Origin: Sinanaerobacter sp. ZZT-01 | GTDB taxonomy: Bacteria; Bacillota; Clostridia; Peptostreptococcales; Anaerovoracaceae | DNA: 64,000 nucleotides | Direction: 5' to 3' | Assembly (NCBI RefSeq): GCF_035621135.1 | Contig: NZ_CP141728.1 | Location: 682,001 to 746,000, forward strand | In this document: positions 43,510-50,948 of the stretch, in pieces | How the letters are laid out: the number at the start of each line of letters is the position of its first letter | Numbering within the stretch: position 1 is the first letter of the stretch | Program-made: the position numbers and the translations under genes | Notes under the pieces: model-generated | What the model saw: the letters and a program-made list of their open reading frames with translations, nothing else | Told to the model about the DNA's origin: nothing | The model's database searches: none

Positions 43510-43536
43510 ATTTACTCCTTTCTCCTTATTCAAAAC

Positions 43537-43588
43537 TACACTATAAGTGTATTTTCATTTTTATACTACTACACAATTAGTGTAGTAG
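43537..43588. promoter_or_regulatory. Operator pair of regulator module 1
   Basis: TACAC-TATAA-GTGTA at 43537-43551 and a longer palindrome with arms CTACTACAC/GTGTAGTAG around AATTA at 43566-43588. The centres are 33 bases apart. They lie between the divergent XRE-A1 and XRE-B1 genes. Confidence 0.75.
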
Positions 43589-43606
43589 TCAAGAGGTTTT
43601 TTTATT

Positions 43607-43828
43607 ATGATTTCAAGTTTAGCGACTCGCTTAAAAGAATTACGTTTATTACATAATTTAAGTCAGAAAGCTTTAGGTGATAAAGTCGGCTTATCTATGC
43701 AAGCAATAAACAATATTGAACGTGAATATCGTTCCACTACTGCGGAAAAATTAATAAAGCTTGCCGACTATTTCAACGTATCTGTTGATTACTTACTTGG
43801 CCGGACGGATGATCCAAAGCGATACTAA
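43607..43828 (+). CDS. XRE-family regulator B1
   Basis: A 73-residue HTH protein (LATRLKELRLLHNLSQKALGDKVGLSMQAINNIEREYRSTTAEKLIKLADYFNVSVDYLLGRTDDPKRY). The DYLLGRTD end is typical of small phage-type repressors. RBS AAGAGG. Divergent from XRE-A1. Confidence 0.85.
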   Translation: MISSLATRLKELRLLHNLSQKALGDKVGLSMQAINNIEREYRSTTAEKLIKLADYFNVSVDYLLGRTDDPKRY

Positions 43829-43835
43829 GCAAAAC

Positions 43836-43914
43836 CCATATGTATTCCTACATATACCTTCAATCACGAAGCTGCAAAAGCAGCTCCACGGTTCAGGGTA
43901 TATAAAGGAGAAAA
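43836..43914 (-). ncRNA. Structured element copy 2
   Basis: Minus-strand RNA candidate, 40 bases downstream of XRE-A2: outer pair ATATACC/GGTATAT, hairpin GGAGCTGC/GCAGCTTC (one G-U pair possible only on this strand), and terminal hairpin ATATGTA-GGAA-TACATAT (43838-43855). Confidence 0.6.
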
Positions 43915-43954
43915 AGATAGTTTTTATATTCATTGAAAATGTGGTAGAATCTAA

Positions 43955-44173
43955 TCAATTGGTCGAGGAGAAAAAGATATCATCAGCTACCGCAAATAGC
44001 TGTTTGTAACTTAGTCCAAATAAGTTTTCGAGATTATTAAGAACTTGTCTACGTGGAAAGCTTCTATTTTTTTCCCAATTGCAGACAGCTTGTTTTGTTG
44101 TACCTACCATTTCTGCAACTTCTTGCTGTGTCCAGTTTCTTTTTAATCTCTCTTGTGTTAATCTCAAAGTCAC
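43955..44173 (-). CDS. XRE-family regulator A2 (SSTN-tail type)
   Basis: A 72-residue HTH protein (LRLTQERLKRNWTQQEVAEMVGTTKQAVCNWEKNRSFPRRQVLNNLENLFGLSYKQLFAVADD) ending FFSSTN. GTG start at 44173 (AGGGAG upstream). It is divergent from XRE-B2 over two GTACA/TGTAC operators. Confidence 0.85.
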   Translation of the reverse strand: MTLRLTQERLKRNWTQQEVAEMVGTTKQAVCNWEKNRSFPRRQVLNNLENLFGLSYKQLFAVADDIFFSSTN

Positions 44174-44200
44174 GTTGGTATCTCCCTTCTCCTCTTTTCG

Positions 44201-44250
44201 GTACATTCTAATTGTACCTTGTTTTATAGTTTAGTACATTCTAATTGTAC
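44201..44250. promoter_or_regulatory. Operator pair of regulator module 2
   Basis: GTACATTCTAATTGTAC occurs twice (44201-44217 and 44234-44250), exactly 33 bases apart. Arms GTACA/TGTAC. Confidence 0.8.
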
Positions 44251-44271
44251 TGTCAAGAGGTATTTCTAACT

Positions 44272-44502
44272 ATGTTTAATCAAAACTTATTTATACAAAG
44301 ATTAATTTTTCTTCGTAAAGAACATAATCTTAGTCAAGCGCAATTGGGTGAAATTATAAATTTATCAAAACAAGGAGTTAATGAAATTGAAAAAGGTCGA
44401 ACTACTACTCGAATTGATAAATTAGCAATTATAGCTGATTATTTTAATGTGTCTACTGATTATTTACTCGGCCGGACGGATAATCCGGAAGTGAATAAAT
44501 AG
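44272..44502 (+). CDS. XRE-family regulator B2
   Basis: A 76-residue HTH protein (FIQRLIFLRKEHNLSQAQLGEIINLSKQGVNEIEKGRTTTRIDKLAIIADYFNVSTDYLLGRTDNPEVNK). The ATG at 44272 follows AAGAGG. The C-terminus GRTDNPEVNK is identical to that of XRE-B3 in element 2. Confidence 0.85.
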   Translation: MFNQNLFIQRLIFLRKEHNLSQAQLGEIINLSKQGVNEIEKGRTTTRIDKLAIIADYFNVSTDYLLGRTDNPEVNK

Positions 44503-44628
44503 CTACCTATTCTTAAAAAATATATCCTCAATATTCATATTAAAATAAAGAGCAATGCTTCTCGCTTCCTGTAAGGAAAATGGAATGGTCCCTTGCTCCT
44601 TTTTGAAATATGCTGAAGCAGTTTCCTG
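44503..44628 (-). pseudogene. Truncated XRE-C remnant
   Basis: The minus strand encodes SAYFKKEQGTIPFSLQEARSIALYFNMNIEDIFFKNR and a stop at 44503. This is clearly related to the second half of the element 2 regulator at 52271 (SAYYKKEQGSIPFSLKEAK). The HTH-bearing N-terminal half is missing and a stop precedes it in frame, so it is a decayed gene. It shows common ancestry of the two XRE clusters. Confidence 0.7.
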
Positions 44629-44651
44629 TCATTCCAATGCTACTATCGCCA

Positions 44652-44849
44652 TTATTTATTATCTTTAAGAATTTTAATAATATCATCACATGTGACATCA
44701 TATGTTTCTGACATTTTCAAAATAATATTTAGAGATGGATTTCTTTTTCCATTTTCTATTGCCCCTAACATTTGAGGAGATATCCCAAGTCTTTTAGATA
44801 TTAAATTCCGGGAATTCTTACCTCGTAACTGAATCAACTTAGTCCTCAT
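44652..44849 (-). CDS. XRE-family regulator (65 aa)
   Basis: A ~65-residue HTH protein (MRTKLIQLRGKNSRNLISKRLGISPQMLGAIENGKRNPSLNIILKMSETYDVTCDDIIKIL). GGAGG precedes the ATG at 44849. It is divergent from the 128-aa regulator, across three GAAAC/GTTTC operators. Confidence 0.8.
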   Translation of the reverse strand: MRTKLIQLRGKNSRNLISKRLGISPQMLGAIENGKRNPSLNIILKMSETYDVTCDDIIKILKDNK

Positions 44850-44863
44850 TTCCTCCTCCAATT

Positions 44864-44940
44864 GAAACATTTCGTTTCATAAGTATTAATATATAGAAAC
44901 GTTTTGTTTCTGTCAATAGCAAAAAGAAACTTTTCGTTTC
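44864..44940. promoter_or_regulatory. Triple GAAAC-N5-GTTTC operator
   Basis: Three 15-bp sites, GAAACATTTCGTTTC (44864-44878), GAAACGTTTTGTTTC (44896-44910) and GAAACTTTTCGTTTC (44926-44940), at 32- and 30-base spacing. The layout recalls phage lambda OR (three tandem operators between divergent regulators). Confidence 0.8.
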
Positions 44941-44994
44941 ATTTATCGAAATATTGTAGGGAATCTTTTATAATGTTCACTATGGGGTGATAAT

Positions 44995-45381
44995 ATGGAG
45001 AAAAACCGTGGGGTTTTTGCTGAACGATTAATAGCACTTAGAAAAGAAAAGGGATTTGAATCACAACAAAAATTCGCAGAGAAACTTGGTGTATCTAGAG
45101 GTTTAATAGGCAATTATGAACAAGGTACTAGAAAACCTGATCATGAGATGCTTTGCCTTATTGCCAATTTTTTTAATGTTTCTGTTGATTATCTTCTAGG
45201 CCAAACAAATATAAAAAAAAATCTATCGGTAACAAAAAACGAATTATCTCCCGAGATACATGAACTTATAAAGATATATAATGGATTATCAATGCAAAAT
45301 AGAATTGCATGGTTAGAACGCGGCCGGACACTTTTAGATATTGAAAAAGAATCCGGTATATATAAAAAGCAAGAGGTTTAG
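44995..45381 (+). CDS. CI-like XRE regulator (128 aa)
   Basis: A 128-residue protein: N-terminal HTH (AERLIALRKEKGFESQQKFAEKLGVSRGLIGNYEQGTRKPDHEMLCLIANFFNVSVDYLLGQ), then a helical C-domain. It shares its first residues (MEKNRGVFAERLIALRKEK) with the protein at 45859. A candidate master repressor of the element. Confidence 0.8.
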   Translation: MEKNRGVFAERLIALRKEKGFESQQKFAEKLGVSRGLIGNYEQGTRKPDHEMLCLIANFFNVSVDYLLGQTNIKKNLSVTKNELSPEIHELIKIYNGLSMQNRIAWLERGRTLLDIEKESGIYKKQEV

Positions 45382-45457
45382 TAGAAAAATGTGGAAATTT
45401 GTTATATGTTAGCTTTTAATAGAAACCCAATATGTCATTATAATTGGAGGTGATCCA

Positions 45458-45799
45458 TTGAATCGCATAAAAAGACTTCGCGAAGAAAAAGGATTAACGC
45501 AGTCAGAGCTTGGAGAAATACTGCATGTTAAAGATTCAGCAATATCAAAATATGAAAGTGAAAAAATACCTTTAACGGCAGAAACGCTGCGCACACTTTC
45601 TAAAATCTTTGATGTCTCAATTGACTATATATTGGGAATGGAAACAGAAAGGCATCCACAAGTTACGGAATTAAAATCCGCTTTGGATGAATTATCTCCG
45701 GAGGCGAAAAAAAAAGCGAATGAGTATATTGAAATGCTTAAGAAGTTAGATGAAGTAGGTGCTCATGATGACGTAATTGATTTCAAAAGGAACTTTTAA
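45458..45799 (+). CDS. XRE regulator D1 (conserved in both elements)
   Basis: A 113-residue protein: HTH (MNRIKRLREEKGLTQSELGEILHVKDSAISKYESEKIPLTAETLRTLSKIFDVSIDYILGM), then ELSPEAKKKANEYIEMLKKLDE. TTG start with a strong GGAGGTGATCCA. It is roughly 80% identical by eye to the element 2 protein at 52688, including the leader. Confidence 0.85.
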   Translation: MNRIKRLREEKGLTQSELGEILHVKDSAISKYESEKIPLTAETLRTLSKIFDVSIDYILGMETERHPQVTELKSALDELSPEAKKKANEYIEMLKKLDEVGAHDDVIDFKRNF

Positions 45800-45858
45800 A
45801 AAAAAGTTTTATTTTATAATAAATTTTATAATTAAACTTAATAATCTGGAGAAATTAT

Positions 45859-46218
45859 ATGGAAAAAAATCGCAGTGTTTTTGCTGAACGTTTGATTGCA
45901 CTTAGGAAGGAAAAAAGATTAACTCAACAAGAACTTGGAAACCTTTTAAAGGTTACTCGTTCTACTATAGCAGGTTACGAAAAAGAAGGCCGAGAACCCG
46001 AATATATGATATTGATCGCTATCTCTAAGTTTTTCCATGTATCCACTGATTATCTTCTTGGCTGTAGCAATAATCGTAATTCTAATACAAGAACAATTTC
46101 TTTATCAAAGCAACAATATTATTTGCTTCGCTTATTTAATTTTCTGAATAATTTTAATCGAGGGGTTCTTTTAGAAAGAGCAACTTATCTTTTAGAGAAA
46201 CAGCAGAAAATTAACTAA
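45859..46218 (+). CDS. XRE regulator with helical C-domain (119 aa)
   Basis: A 119-residue protein with an HTH (AERLIALRKEKRLTQQELGNLLKVTRSTIAGYEKEGREPEYMILIAISKFFHVSTDYLLG), paralogous at the N-terminus to the protein at 44995. It is the last regulator before the recombinase and is followed by a strong terminator, so the recombinase has its own transcription. Confidence 0.8.
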   Translation: MEKNRSVFAERLIALRKEKRLTQQELGNLLKVTRSTIAGYEKEGREPEYMILIAISKFFHVSTDYLLGCSNNRNSNTRTISLSKQQYYLLRLFNFLNNFNRGVLLERATYLLEKQQKIN

Positions 46219-46247
46219 AAATCATATTTCAGTAGAGATAATTAATT

Positions 46248-46280
46248 AAAAAAGTTGTAGTTGCATTACAACTTTTTTCT
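46248..46280 (+). terminator. Terminator before the recombinase gene
   Basis: Stem AAAAAAGTTGTA/TACAACTTTTTT (46248-46259 with 46267-46278). It insulates the recombinase from the regulator cluster. Confidence 0.8.
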
Positions 46281-46333
46281 AGTTTATATTACATAAAGAA
46301 ACTATATCAATTGTCAAACACAGGAGAACTTAA

Positions 46334-47884
46334 ATGGATTATTGTATGTATCTCAGAAAATCAAGAGCGGACGCAGAAGCGGAGGCGCATGGGGAAGGGG
46401 AAACATTAGCAAGGCATCAAAAAATATTATTGAGCCTTTCTAAACGCTTGAATATAACTATAACGAAAATTTATTCCGAGATAGTCTCTGGGGAAACAAT
46501 TGCAAGCCGACCTGTAATGCAGCATCTCTTAGGCGAAGTAGAACAAGGCCTTTGGGCTGGTGTGCTCGTAATGGAAATAGAACGTCTTGCCAGAGGCAAC
46601 ACCCTAGATCAAGGATTCGTTGCCCAAGCCTTTAAATATTCGGGAACAAAAATTTATACTCCAATGAAAACATATGATCCAAACAATGAATTTGACGAAG
46701 AATACTTTGAATTTGGATTATTTATGAGTCGGCGGGAGTATAAAACAATTAATCGCCGGTTGCAATCTGGCCGAGTTGCCTCCATTAAAGAAGGCAAATA
46801 TGTAGGAAATATTCCTCCTTATGGATATGAAAGAAAAAAATTAGAACATGACAAAGGGTTCACTTTAGAAGCAGTTGAGGATCAAAGTGCAGCTGTACGA
46901 CTTATGTATGATCTTTATGTAAATAACAGTATGGGTCCCGACTTAATCGCAAAAAGATTAGATCACCTGGGATACAAGCCACTCACTACAGAATACTGGT
47001 CTCCTGCAACCATTCGCGGTATATTGGAAAACCCTGTATACATAGGCCTTGTACGCTGGAATGGTCGAATGCAGGTTAAAAATGTTATTGCTGGAAAGAT
47101 TGTAAAAAGTCGCCCCCGCAACAAAGAGGCGATACTCATAAAAGGCCTGCATAAACCGATTATCAATGAAGAAGTATGGGAAGCAGCCCAAAGAATTAGA
47201 GAAAATCATATCCGTCCCCGATTAAATTCAAATAATGCTATTATTAAAAATCCATTGGCAGGTCTAATCGAATGCGGTGTCTGCGGCAAAAAAATGGTAC
47301 GCAGACCATATTTGAATGGTCAAGCAGATACCCTTATTTGCAGAGATTCAAATTGTAATAATGTAAGCAGCTACTTATACATTGTTGAAGAAAAGCTTCT
47401 TGACTCCCTTAGCAGCTGGTTAGAGGAATTAAAAATCAACTTTGATAGTAACAGTCCTAATGCATCAAATCCCGATTCTAATGAGGTGATTTACAGAGCG
47501 ATAAAAAAAGCAGAGTCAGAAAAAGTCATAATAAATAAGCAAATAGAAAATTTACATGACCTGCTTGAACAAGAAATTTACACAATAGATATATTTTTAG
47601 AACGTTCCAAGAAATTAGCAGAGAAGCAGCAAAAGATTATACAAACTATAGCTGCATTAAACTCAGAATTAAAACAGAAAGATAAGAAAATAGATTATAA
47701 AGATATGATTGTTAAGATTGAAAATATCTTACAACTATATAATGCGCTACCCAGTGCTCATGAAAAAAATCAATTATTAAAAAGTGTATTAAAAAAAGTT
47801 ATTTATATAAAAAATGAAGGCGGTCGATATTCTGGCAAAGAACGTGCCTTCTCCCTTGAATTATACCCATTACTGCCAAAATAA
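46334..47884 (+). CDS. Large serine recombinase of element 1
   Basis: A 516-residue recombinase. The resolvase domain has nucleophile Ser10 in YLRKSRAD, with IERLARG as the second conserved region. The recombinase domain contains GYERKKLEHDKGFTLEAVEDQSAAV, the zinc ribbon reads ECGVCGKKMVRR...CRDSNC, and a long coiled coil follows. It belongs to the group that includes SpoIVCA (skin excision) and phage and ICE integrases. Its 3' end is 26 bases from the right core, the usual place. Excision normally needs a directionality factor; no such gene is obvious nearby. It would integrate into and excise from cotJC. Confidence 0.93.
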   Translation: MDYCMYLRKSRADAEAEAHGEGETLARHQKILLSLSKRLNITITKIYSEIVSGETIASRPVMQHLLGEVEQGLWAGVLVMEIERLARGNTLDQGFVAQAFKYSGTKIYTPMKTYDPNNEFDEEYFEFGLFMSRREYKTINRRLQSGRVASIKEGKYVGNIPPYGYERKKLEHDKGFTLEAVEDQSAAVRLMYDLYVNNSMGPDLIAKRLDHLGYKPLTTEYWSPATIRGILENPVYIGLVRWNGRMQVKNVIAGKIVKSRPRNKEAILIKGLHKPIINEEVWEAAQRIRENHIRPRLNSNNAIIKNPLAGLIECGVCGKKMVRRPYLNGQADTLICRDSNCNNVSSYLYIVEEKLLDSLSSWLEELKINFDSNSPNASNPDSNEVIYRAIKKAESEKVIINKQIENLHDLLEQEIYTIDIFLERSKKLAEKQQKIIQTIAALNSELKQKDKKIDYKDMIVKIENILQLYNALPSAHEKNQLLKSVLKKVIYIKNEGGRYSGKERAFSLELYPLLPK

Positions 47885-47894
47885 TAGTTCACGT

Positions 47895-47917
47895 ACACCA
47901 TCGATGCACCGAAGAAT
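47895..47917 (+). other. attR: attR of element 1
   Basis: Element arm ACACCATCGATGCACC (47895-47910), then core GAAGAAT (47911-47917). cotJC continues with TAGCTCACTTAG, giving E-L-A-H-L-E after joining to the left half. Confidence 0.85.
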
Positions 47918-48129
47918 TAGCTCACTTAGAAATGGTCAGCACAATTGTACATCAGCTGACGCGCGATTTAACGATTGAAGAAATTAAAGAGCAAGGTTTT
48001 GAACCTTATTTCGTAGATCATACAGTTGGAATTTATCCGCAATCCGCTGCTGGCACACCATTTAGTGCCTGCGCTTTTGCTTCCAAGGGAGATGCAATTA
48101 CTGATTTAGTAGAGGATATGGCAGCAGAT
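47911..48129 (+). pseudogene. cotJC: cotJC middle part, between the two elements
   Basis: In-frame CotJC sequence: EELAHLEMVSTIVHQL, then ...GFEPYFVDHTVGIYPQSAAGTPFSACAFASKGDAITDLVEDMAAD. After AAD the usual family sequence (E/Q-K-A-R...) is replaced by GAILQEQPQ, which marks the left end of element 2. About 73 codons are present; the last ~55 must lie right of the window. There are no internal stops, so function after double excision is plausible. Confidence 0.9.
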
Positions 48130-48196
48130 GGTGCAATCTTACAAGAACAACCACAGCTTCAAAAAGAAAGCTCTTTGCGCCGTATGCAAGGAGCTT

Positions 48197-49750
48197 TTAA
48201 AAATTCCAATGTATTTCTATCGGTACTTGCTTTGTTTTTGGATCTCGCTTGCCGACTAAAATATAGTCAATCAATTTCTCAACGGTTTCCCGATCCAGCT
48301 TTTCAAGATTGGTGTATCTTTCGATAAGCTGCCGGCGGTTGTCACCGACTTTTAATTTGCTTTCAATGACAGCTATTTTATATTCCGAATCTGCAATCAG
48401 CTTTTCAAGTCGCTCCTTATCATTTGAAAATTCCTTTGAAAACTCTATGTAATCCGACTCGGAAATAACACCCTTTACCTTATCCAAATAAAGCTCTTTT
48501 GTACCTTTTATATACTCTGCTATTTTTTTCTTATAGTTCTCACTCTCTTTTTCTAACTTGGCTTTCTTTTCATTGAGATTATGATTAAATTCTACCTTAC
48601 GTTCCAGTTCATCTTTATCCAAGTATTCCTTTGATAACTGATTCAGCTCTGCAATCACAGCCTTTTCCAATCGATCAACCGAAATAAAGGAACCAATACA
48701 AGCATCTTTTGCCACATGCCGGCTGCTGCATTTCAAATAATGTCTGTCATGATTCTTCGTAGAACGCATGGTGTATCCGCAATACATGCAGCGTGCTTTA
48801 CGAGCAAACAAGCCAATTTTTCCGATAAGAAACGGTTTGGCTTTCTGTTTTAATAGAGCCTGCACTCGATCCCATAATGCACGTTCAATAATTGCTTCAT
48901 GTGTTCCCTCAACCCGATACCACTGCTCTTTCGGCCGAGGTTTGTTCCGCTTGGTCTTATATGATACACTTCCATATTTGCCTTGTACCATATTGCCAAT
49001 ATAAATTTCATTTTCCAGCATATCCGCAATCGCGAAGTATTTCCATAAGGTACTGTTTTGATTCTTCGGCTGCTGATAACGCAAACCGTGCAGGCGTTTG
49101 TATTCTGTCGGATTAGGAATGCCTCTATCATTTAGAAGCCGTGCAATCGCAGTTTTCCCATACCCTTGCGAAAACAGAGTGAAGACTTCCCGAACAACCT
49201 CGGCAGCTTCTTCATCAATCATCAGATGCCCCTTTTGATCAGGATCCTTTTTATACCCATATAAAGCAAATGATCCAATGTGGTATCCCTTTTTCCGTTT
49301 TACTGTGAAAACACTCCTAATATTCTCGGACATGTCTTCTAGGTACCATTCATTTACAAGTCCATTGATCTGCCTGGACTTTTTATTTCCCTTATTCGCC
49401 GTGTCCGCATTATCAACAATGCTCACGAAGCGAATTCCCCAGAGCGGAAAAAGCCCATGTATGTATTTTTCCACCAATTCCAGTTCTCTTGTAAATCTTG
49501 ATTGTGTCTTGCAAAGCACAATATCAAACTTATGTTTTTTAGCGTCATCCAAAAGTCGATTGAACTCCGGACGATTGCGATCGGAGCCGGCATAATCATC
49601 GTCACTGTAAATATTATAAATTTCCCAGCCCTGTTCCATGGCATACTGAATCAACATGGATTTTTGGTTTTGAATGCTTTCGCTGTCATCGGTCTCCAAT
49701 TGCTTGTTTCTGTCTTCCTCCGACAACCGGCAATATATCGCAACTTTCAT
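48197..49750 (-). CDS. Large serine recombinase of element 2 (TndX/TnpX-like)
   Basis: A 517-residue recombinase: nucleophile Ser10 in YCRLSEEDR, DDDYAGSDRNRPEFNRLLDDAK, recombinase domain GYKKDPDQKGHLMIDEEAAEVVREVF, zinc ribbon RCMYCGYTMRS...CSS, a coiled coil, and a C-terminus LIDYILVGKRDPKTKQVPIEIHWNF typical of TndX/Tn4451-type enzymes. It differs clearly from the element 1 recombinase. The two recombinase genes converge on the 219-bp cotJC middle fragment. Confidence 0.93.
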   Translation of the reverse strand: MKVAIYCRLSEEDRNKQLETDDSESIQNQKSMLIQYAMEQGWEIYNIYSDDDYAGSDRNRPEFNRLLDDAKKHKFDIVLCKTQSRFTRELELVEKYIHGLFPLWGIRFVSIVDNADTANKGNKKSRQINGLVNEWYLEDMSENIRSVFTVKRKKGYHIGSFALYGYKKDPDQKGHLMIDEEAAEVVREVFTLFSQGYGKTAIARLLNDRGIPNPTEYKRLHGLRYQQPKNQNSTLWKYFAIADMLENEIYIGNMVQGKYGSVSYKTKRNKPRPKEQWYRVEGTHEAIIERALWDRVQALLKQKAKPFLIGKIGLFARKARCMYCGYTMRSTKNHDRHYLKCSSRHVAKDACIGSFISVDRLEKAVIAELNQLSKEYLDKDELERKVEFNHNLNEKKAKLEKESENYKKKIAEYIKGTKELYLDKVKGVISESDYIEFSKEFSNDKERLEKLIADSEYKIAVIESKLKVGDNRRQLIERYTNLEKLDRETVEKLIDYILVGKRDPKTKQVPIEIHWNF

Positions 49751-49777
49751 TGTTTTATCTCCCTATTACTAGGCGAT

Positions 49778-49828
49778 AAAAAACAAACCATTTTTACATC
49801 ATGATTATACACGATTCAAAATGGTTTG
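49778..49828 (-). terminator. Terminator of the 47-aa gene
   Basis: Stem CAAACCATTTT/AAAATGGTTTG (49784-49794 with 49818-49828); on the minus strand a T6 run follows. Confidence 0.75.
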
Positions 49829-49832
49829 CAAA

Positions 49833-49976
49833 TCACCTTGTCCCTGCGGCGCTGGCCTTATTCTTTTCCATCTGATTGATCAGTTCAATCCATTTTCCGG
49901 TAAATTCCGTTTTCAAAGTTTTGTTGCTGCCGCTTTTGAAAATGCTTTTACAAATGATTGTTGTATCCTTTGCCAT
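49833..49976 (-). CDS. Small basic protein upstream of the recombinase (47 aa)
   Basis: A 47-residue protein starting MAKDTTIICKSIFKSGSNK, with GGGGGTG upstream and its own terminator. Position and size would suit a recombination directionality factor or other recombinase accessory, but this is unproven. Confidence 0.6.
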   Translation of the reverse strand: MAKDTTIICKSIFKSGSNKTLKTEFTGKWIELINQMEKNKASAAGTR

Positions 49977-50069
49977 CCTTAACACCCCCTACAAATACTG
50001 TTTATTTAGTAACTTATGCTGCATATCTACTTTTTCTGCTTGACCACAATAAAAAAAGAGCATTTCTGC

Positions 50070-50669
50070 TCACCTTTGCCTCGTTGTTTCTTTCTCTTGC
50101 TTGTATTTCTTTTCCGTTTTCCGATTTTCCCTAAAGGCTCTTTCTATTTGTTGATCCAGAGAAGGACGTTTTTGTCCTTCTTCTTTCTCCCTTTGTATTT
50201 CTAATAATAAGTGTTTCTCAATTTTAATTACGTCCGGTTGTGTTGGGGTAAAATGTATACCGGATCGTAACATCGATATTACTTTTTCTGCATTTCTATG
50301 TAACTTCTCTACTAGCTTCCTGTTCGTCAGTTCCATCGGGCCTCTGTCCTTACGATGATAGTAGTCCTTGATTTCTTCCGGACGTACGGGAAACATATCC
50401 TGAAACAACAAAACTGTTGATATACCTTTAATCTTTACAATTTGTATACCTAATGGCTCTTTGTGTTGTTCTTCTTTCTTATGTATAATGGCTTTATACT
50501 TATCTATTTGACTACTACAAGGTACCATCCAACACAATCCATTCTGATCTAAAAGTGCAAGATAGTGAGGCCTTGCTCCACTTATCTTATTATGCTTTAA
50601 ATAAGGATCTTTAGCTTCATTGAAAAAAGAATCTGGTAAAAAGTATAATCGTCCCAAAACTAATTCCAA
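50070..50669 (-). CDS. cptN: CptN-like type III toxin
   Basis: A 199-residue protein. The N-terminal ~110 residues match the CptIN-type ToxN-like fold: ELVLGRLYFLPDSFFNEAKDPYLKHNK, ARPHYLALLDQNGLCWMVPCSSQIDKY, VLLFQDMFPV. The C-terminal third is a basic, coiled, low-complexity tail. TTG start (GGAGGTGGTACA upstream). It follows two RNA repeats and a terminator, the type III layout. Likely an endoribonuclease inhibited by the repeat RNA. Confidence 0.8.
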   Translation of the reverse strand: MELVLGRLYFLPDSFFNEAKDPYLKHNKISGARPHYLALLDQNGLCWMVPCSSQIDKYKAIIHKKEEQHKEPLGIQIVKIKGISTVLLFQDMFPVRPEEIKDYYHRKDRGPMELTNRKLVEKLHRNAEKVISMLRSGIHFTPTQPDVIKIEKHLLLEIQREKEEGQKRPSLDQQIERAFRENRKTEKKYKQEKETTRQR

Positions 50670-50691
50670 TGTACCACCTCCTATCAGAACA

Positions 50692-50722
50692 AAAAAAGAA
50701 AATCCCCTAAATTAGAGGATTT
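50692..50722 (-). terminator. Attenuating terminator between CptI and CptN
   Basis: AAATCCCCTAA/TTAGAGGATTT (50700-50710 with 50712-50722; one G-U pair on the minus strand), then a T-rich tail. Confidence 0.75.
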
Positions 50723-50737
50723 CTAAAAAACTTATAA

Positions 50738-50821
50738 GTCCGCCACTCTTATATCCCGCTAAACGGCGCGCGGCTGCACTACATTGTCCGCCACTCTTGT
50801 ATCCCGCTAAACGGCGCGCGG
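50738..50821 (-). ncRNA. cptI: CptI-like RNA antitoxin, two 48-nt repeats
   Basis: Unit start GTCCGCCACTCTT... at 50738 and 50786 (48-base period). The first 36 bases of each differ at one position. On the minus strand the unit contains CCGCGCGCCGTTTAGCGGG and GAGTGGCGGAC, GC-rich and able to fold. Confidence 0.8.
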
Positions 50822-50912
50822 TGGAACTTATAAAAGTAGAATTATTCACGGTGTATTTATTCTCCTCGCCGGTAGCGAGCTACTTATCGGTGGTCACCCA
50901 CCTAATACTATT

Positions 50913-50941
50913 ATTATATGTAAAACTAAAAAATATGTCAA
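50913..50941 (-). promoter_or_regulatory. Promoter of the cptIN operon
   Basis: On the minus strand TTGACA (50936-50941), 17 bases, TATAAT (50913-50918): a full consensus. An ~80-nt leader with hairpins (GGTGG..CCACC) precedes the first repeat. Confidence 0.85.
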
Positions 50942-50948
50942 GAACAAT

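Larger units (their letters stand above)
1130..47917. mobile_element. Integrated conjugative element 1 (46.8 kb) inside cotJC
   Basis: The borders are set by the in-frame split of cotJC and the 7-bp core GAAGAAT at both ends. The element carries a large serine recombinase at its right end, a replication initiator, ParAB, a Tcp-type conjugation operon, a Tad pilus locus, type I and type III toxin-antitoxin systems and an ADP-ribosyltransferase. Most genes run leftwards; regulators and the recombinase near the right end run rightwards. Excision would restore cotJC without scar or frameshift. Confidence 0.9.

Noticed and set aside
47932-48327. Plus-strand ORF of 131 codons treated as one gene
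   Set aside because: Only its first ~66 codons are CotJC; the rest is chance read-through into element 2 and the antisense of the recombinase gene.
50738-50821. Second direct repeat pair as CRISPR-like
   Set aside because: Only two units of 48 bases, with no cas genes and a downstream CptN-like gene; a type III antitoxin RNA explains them.
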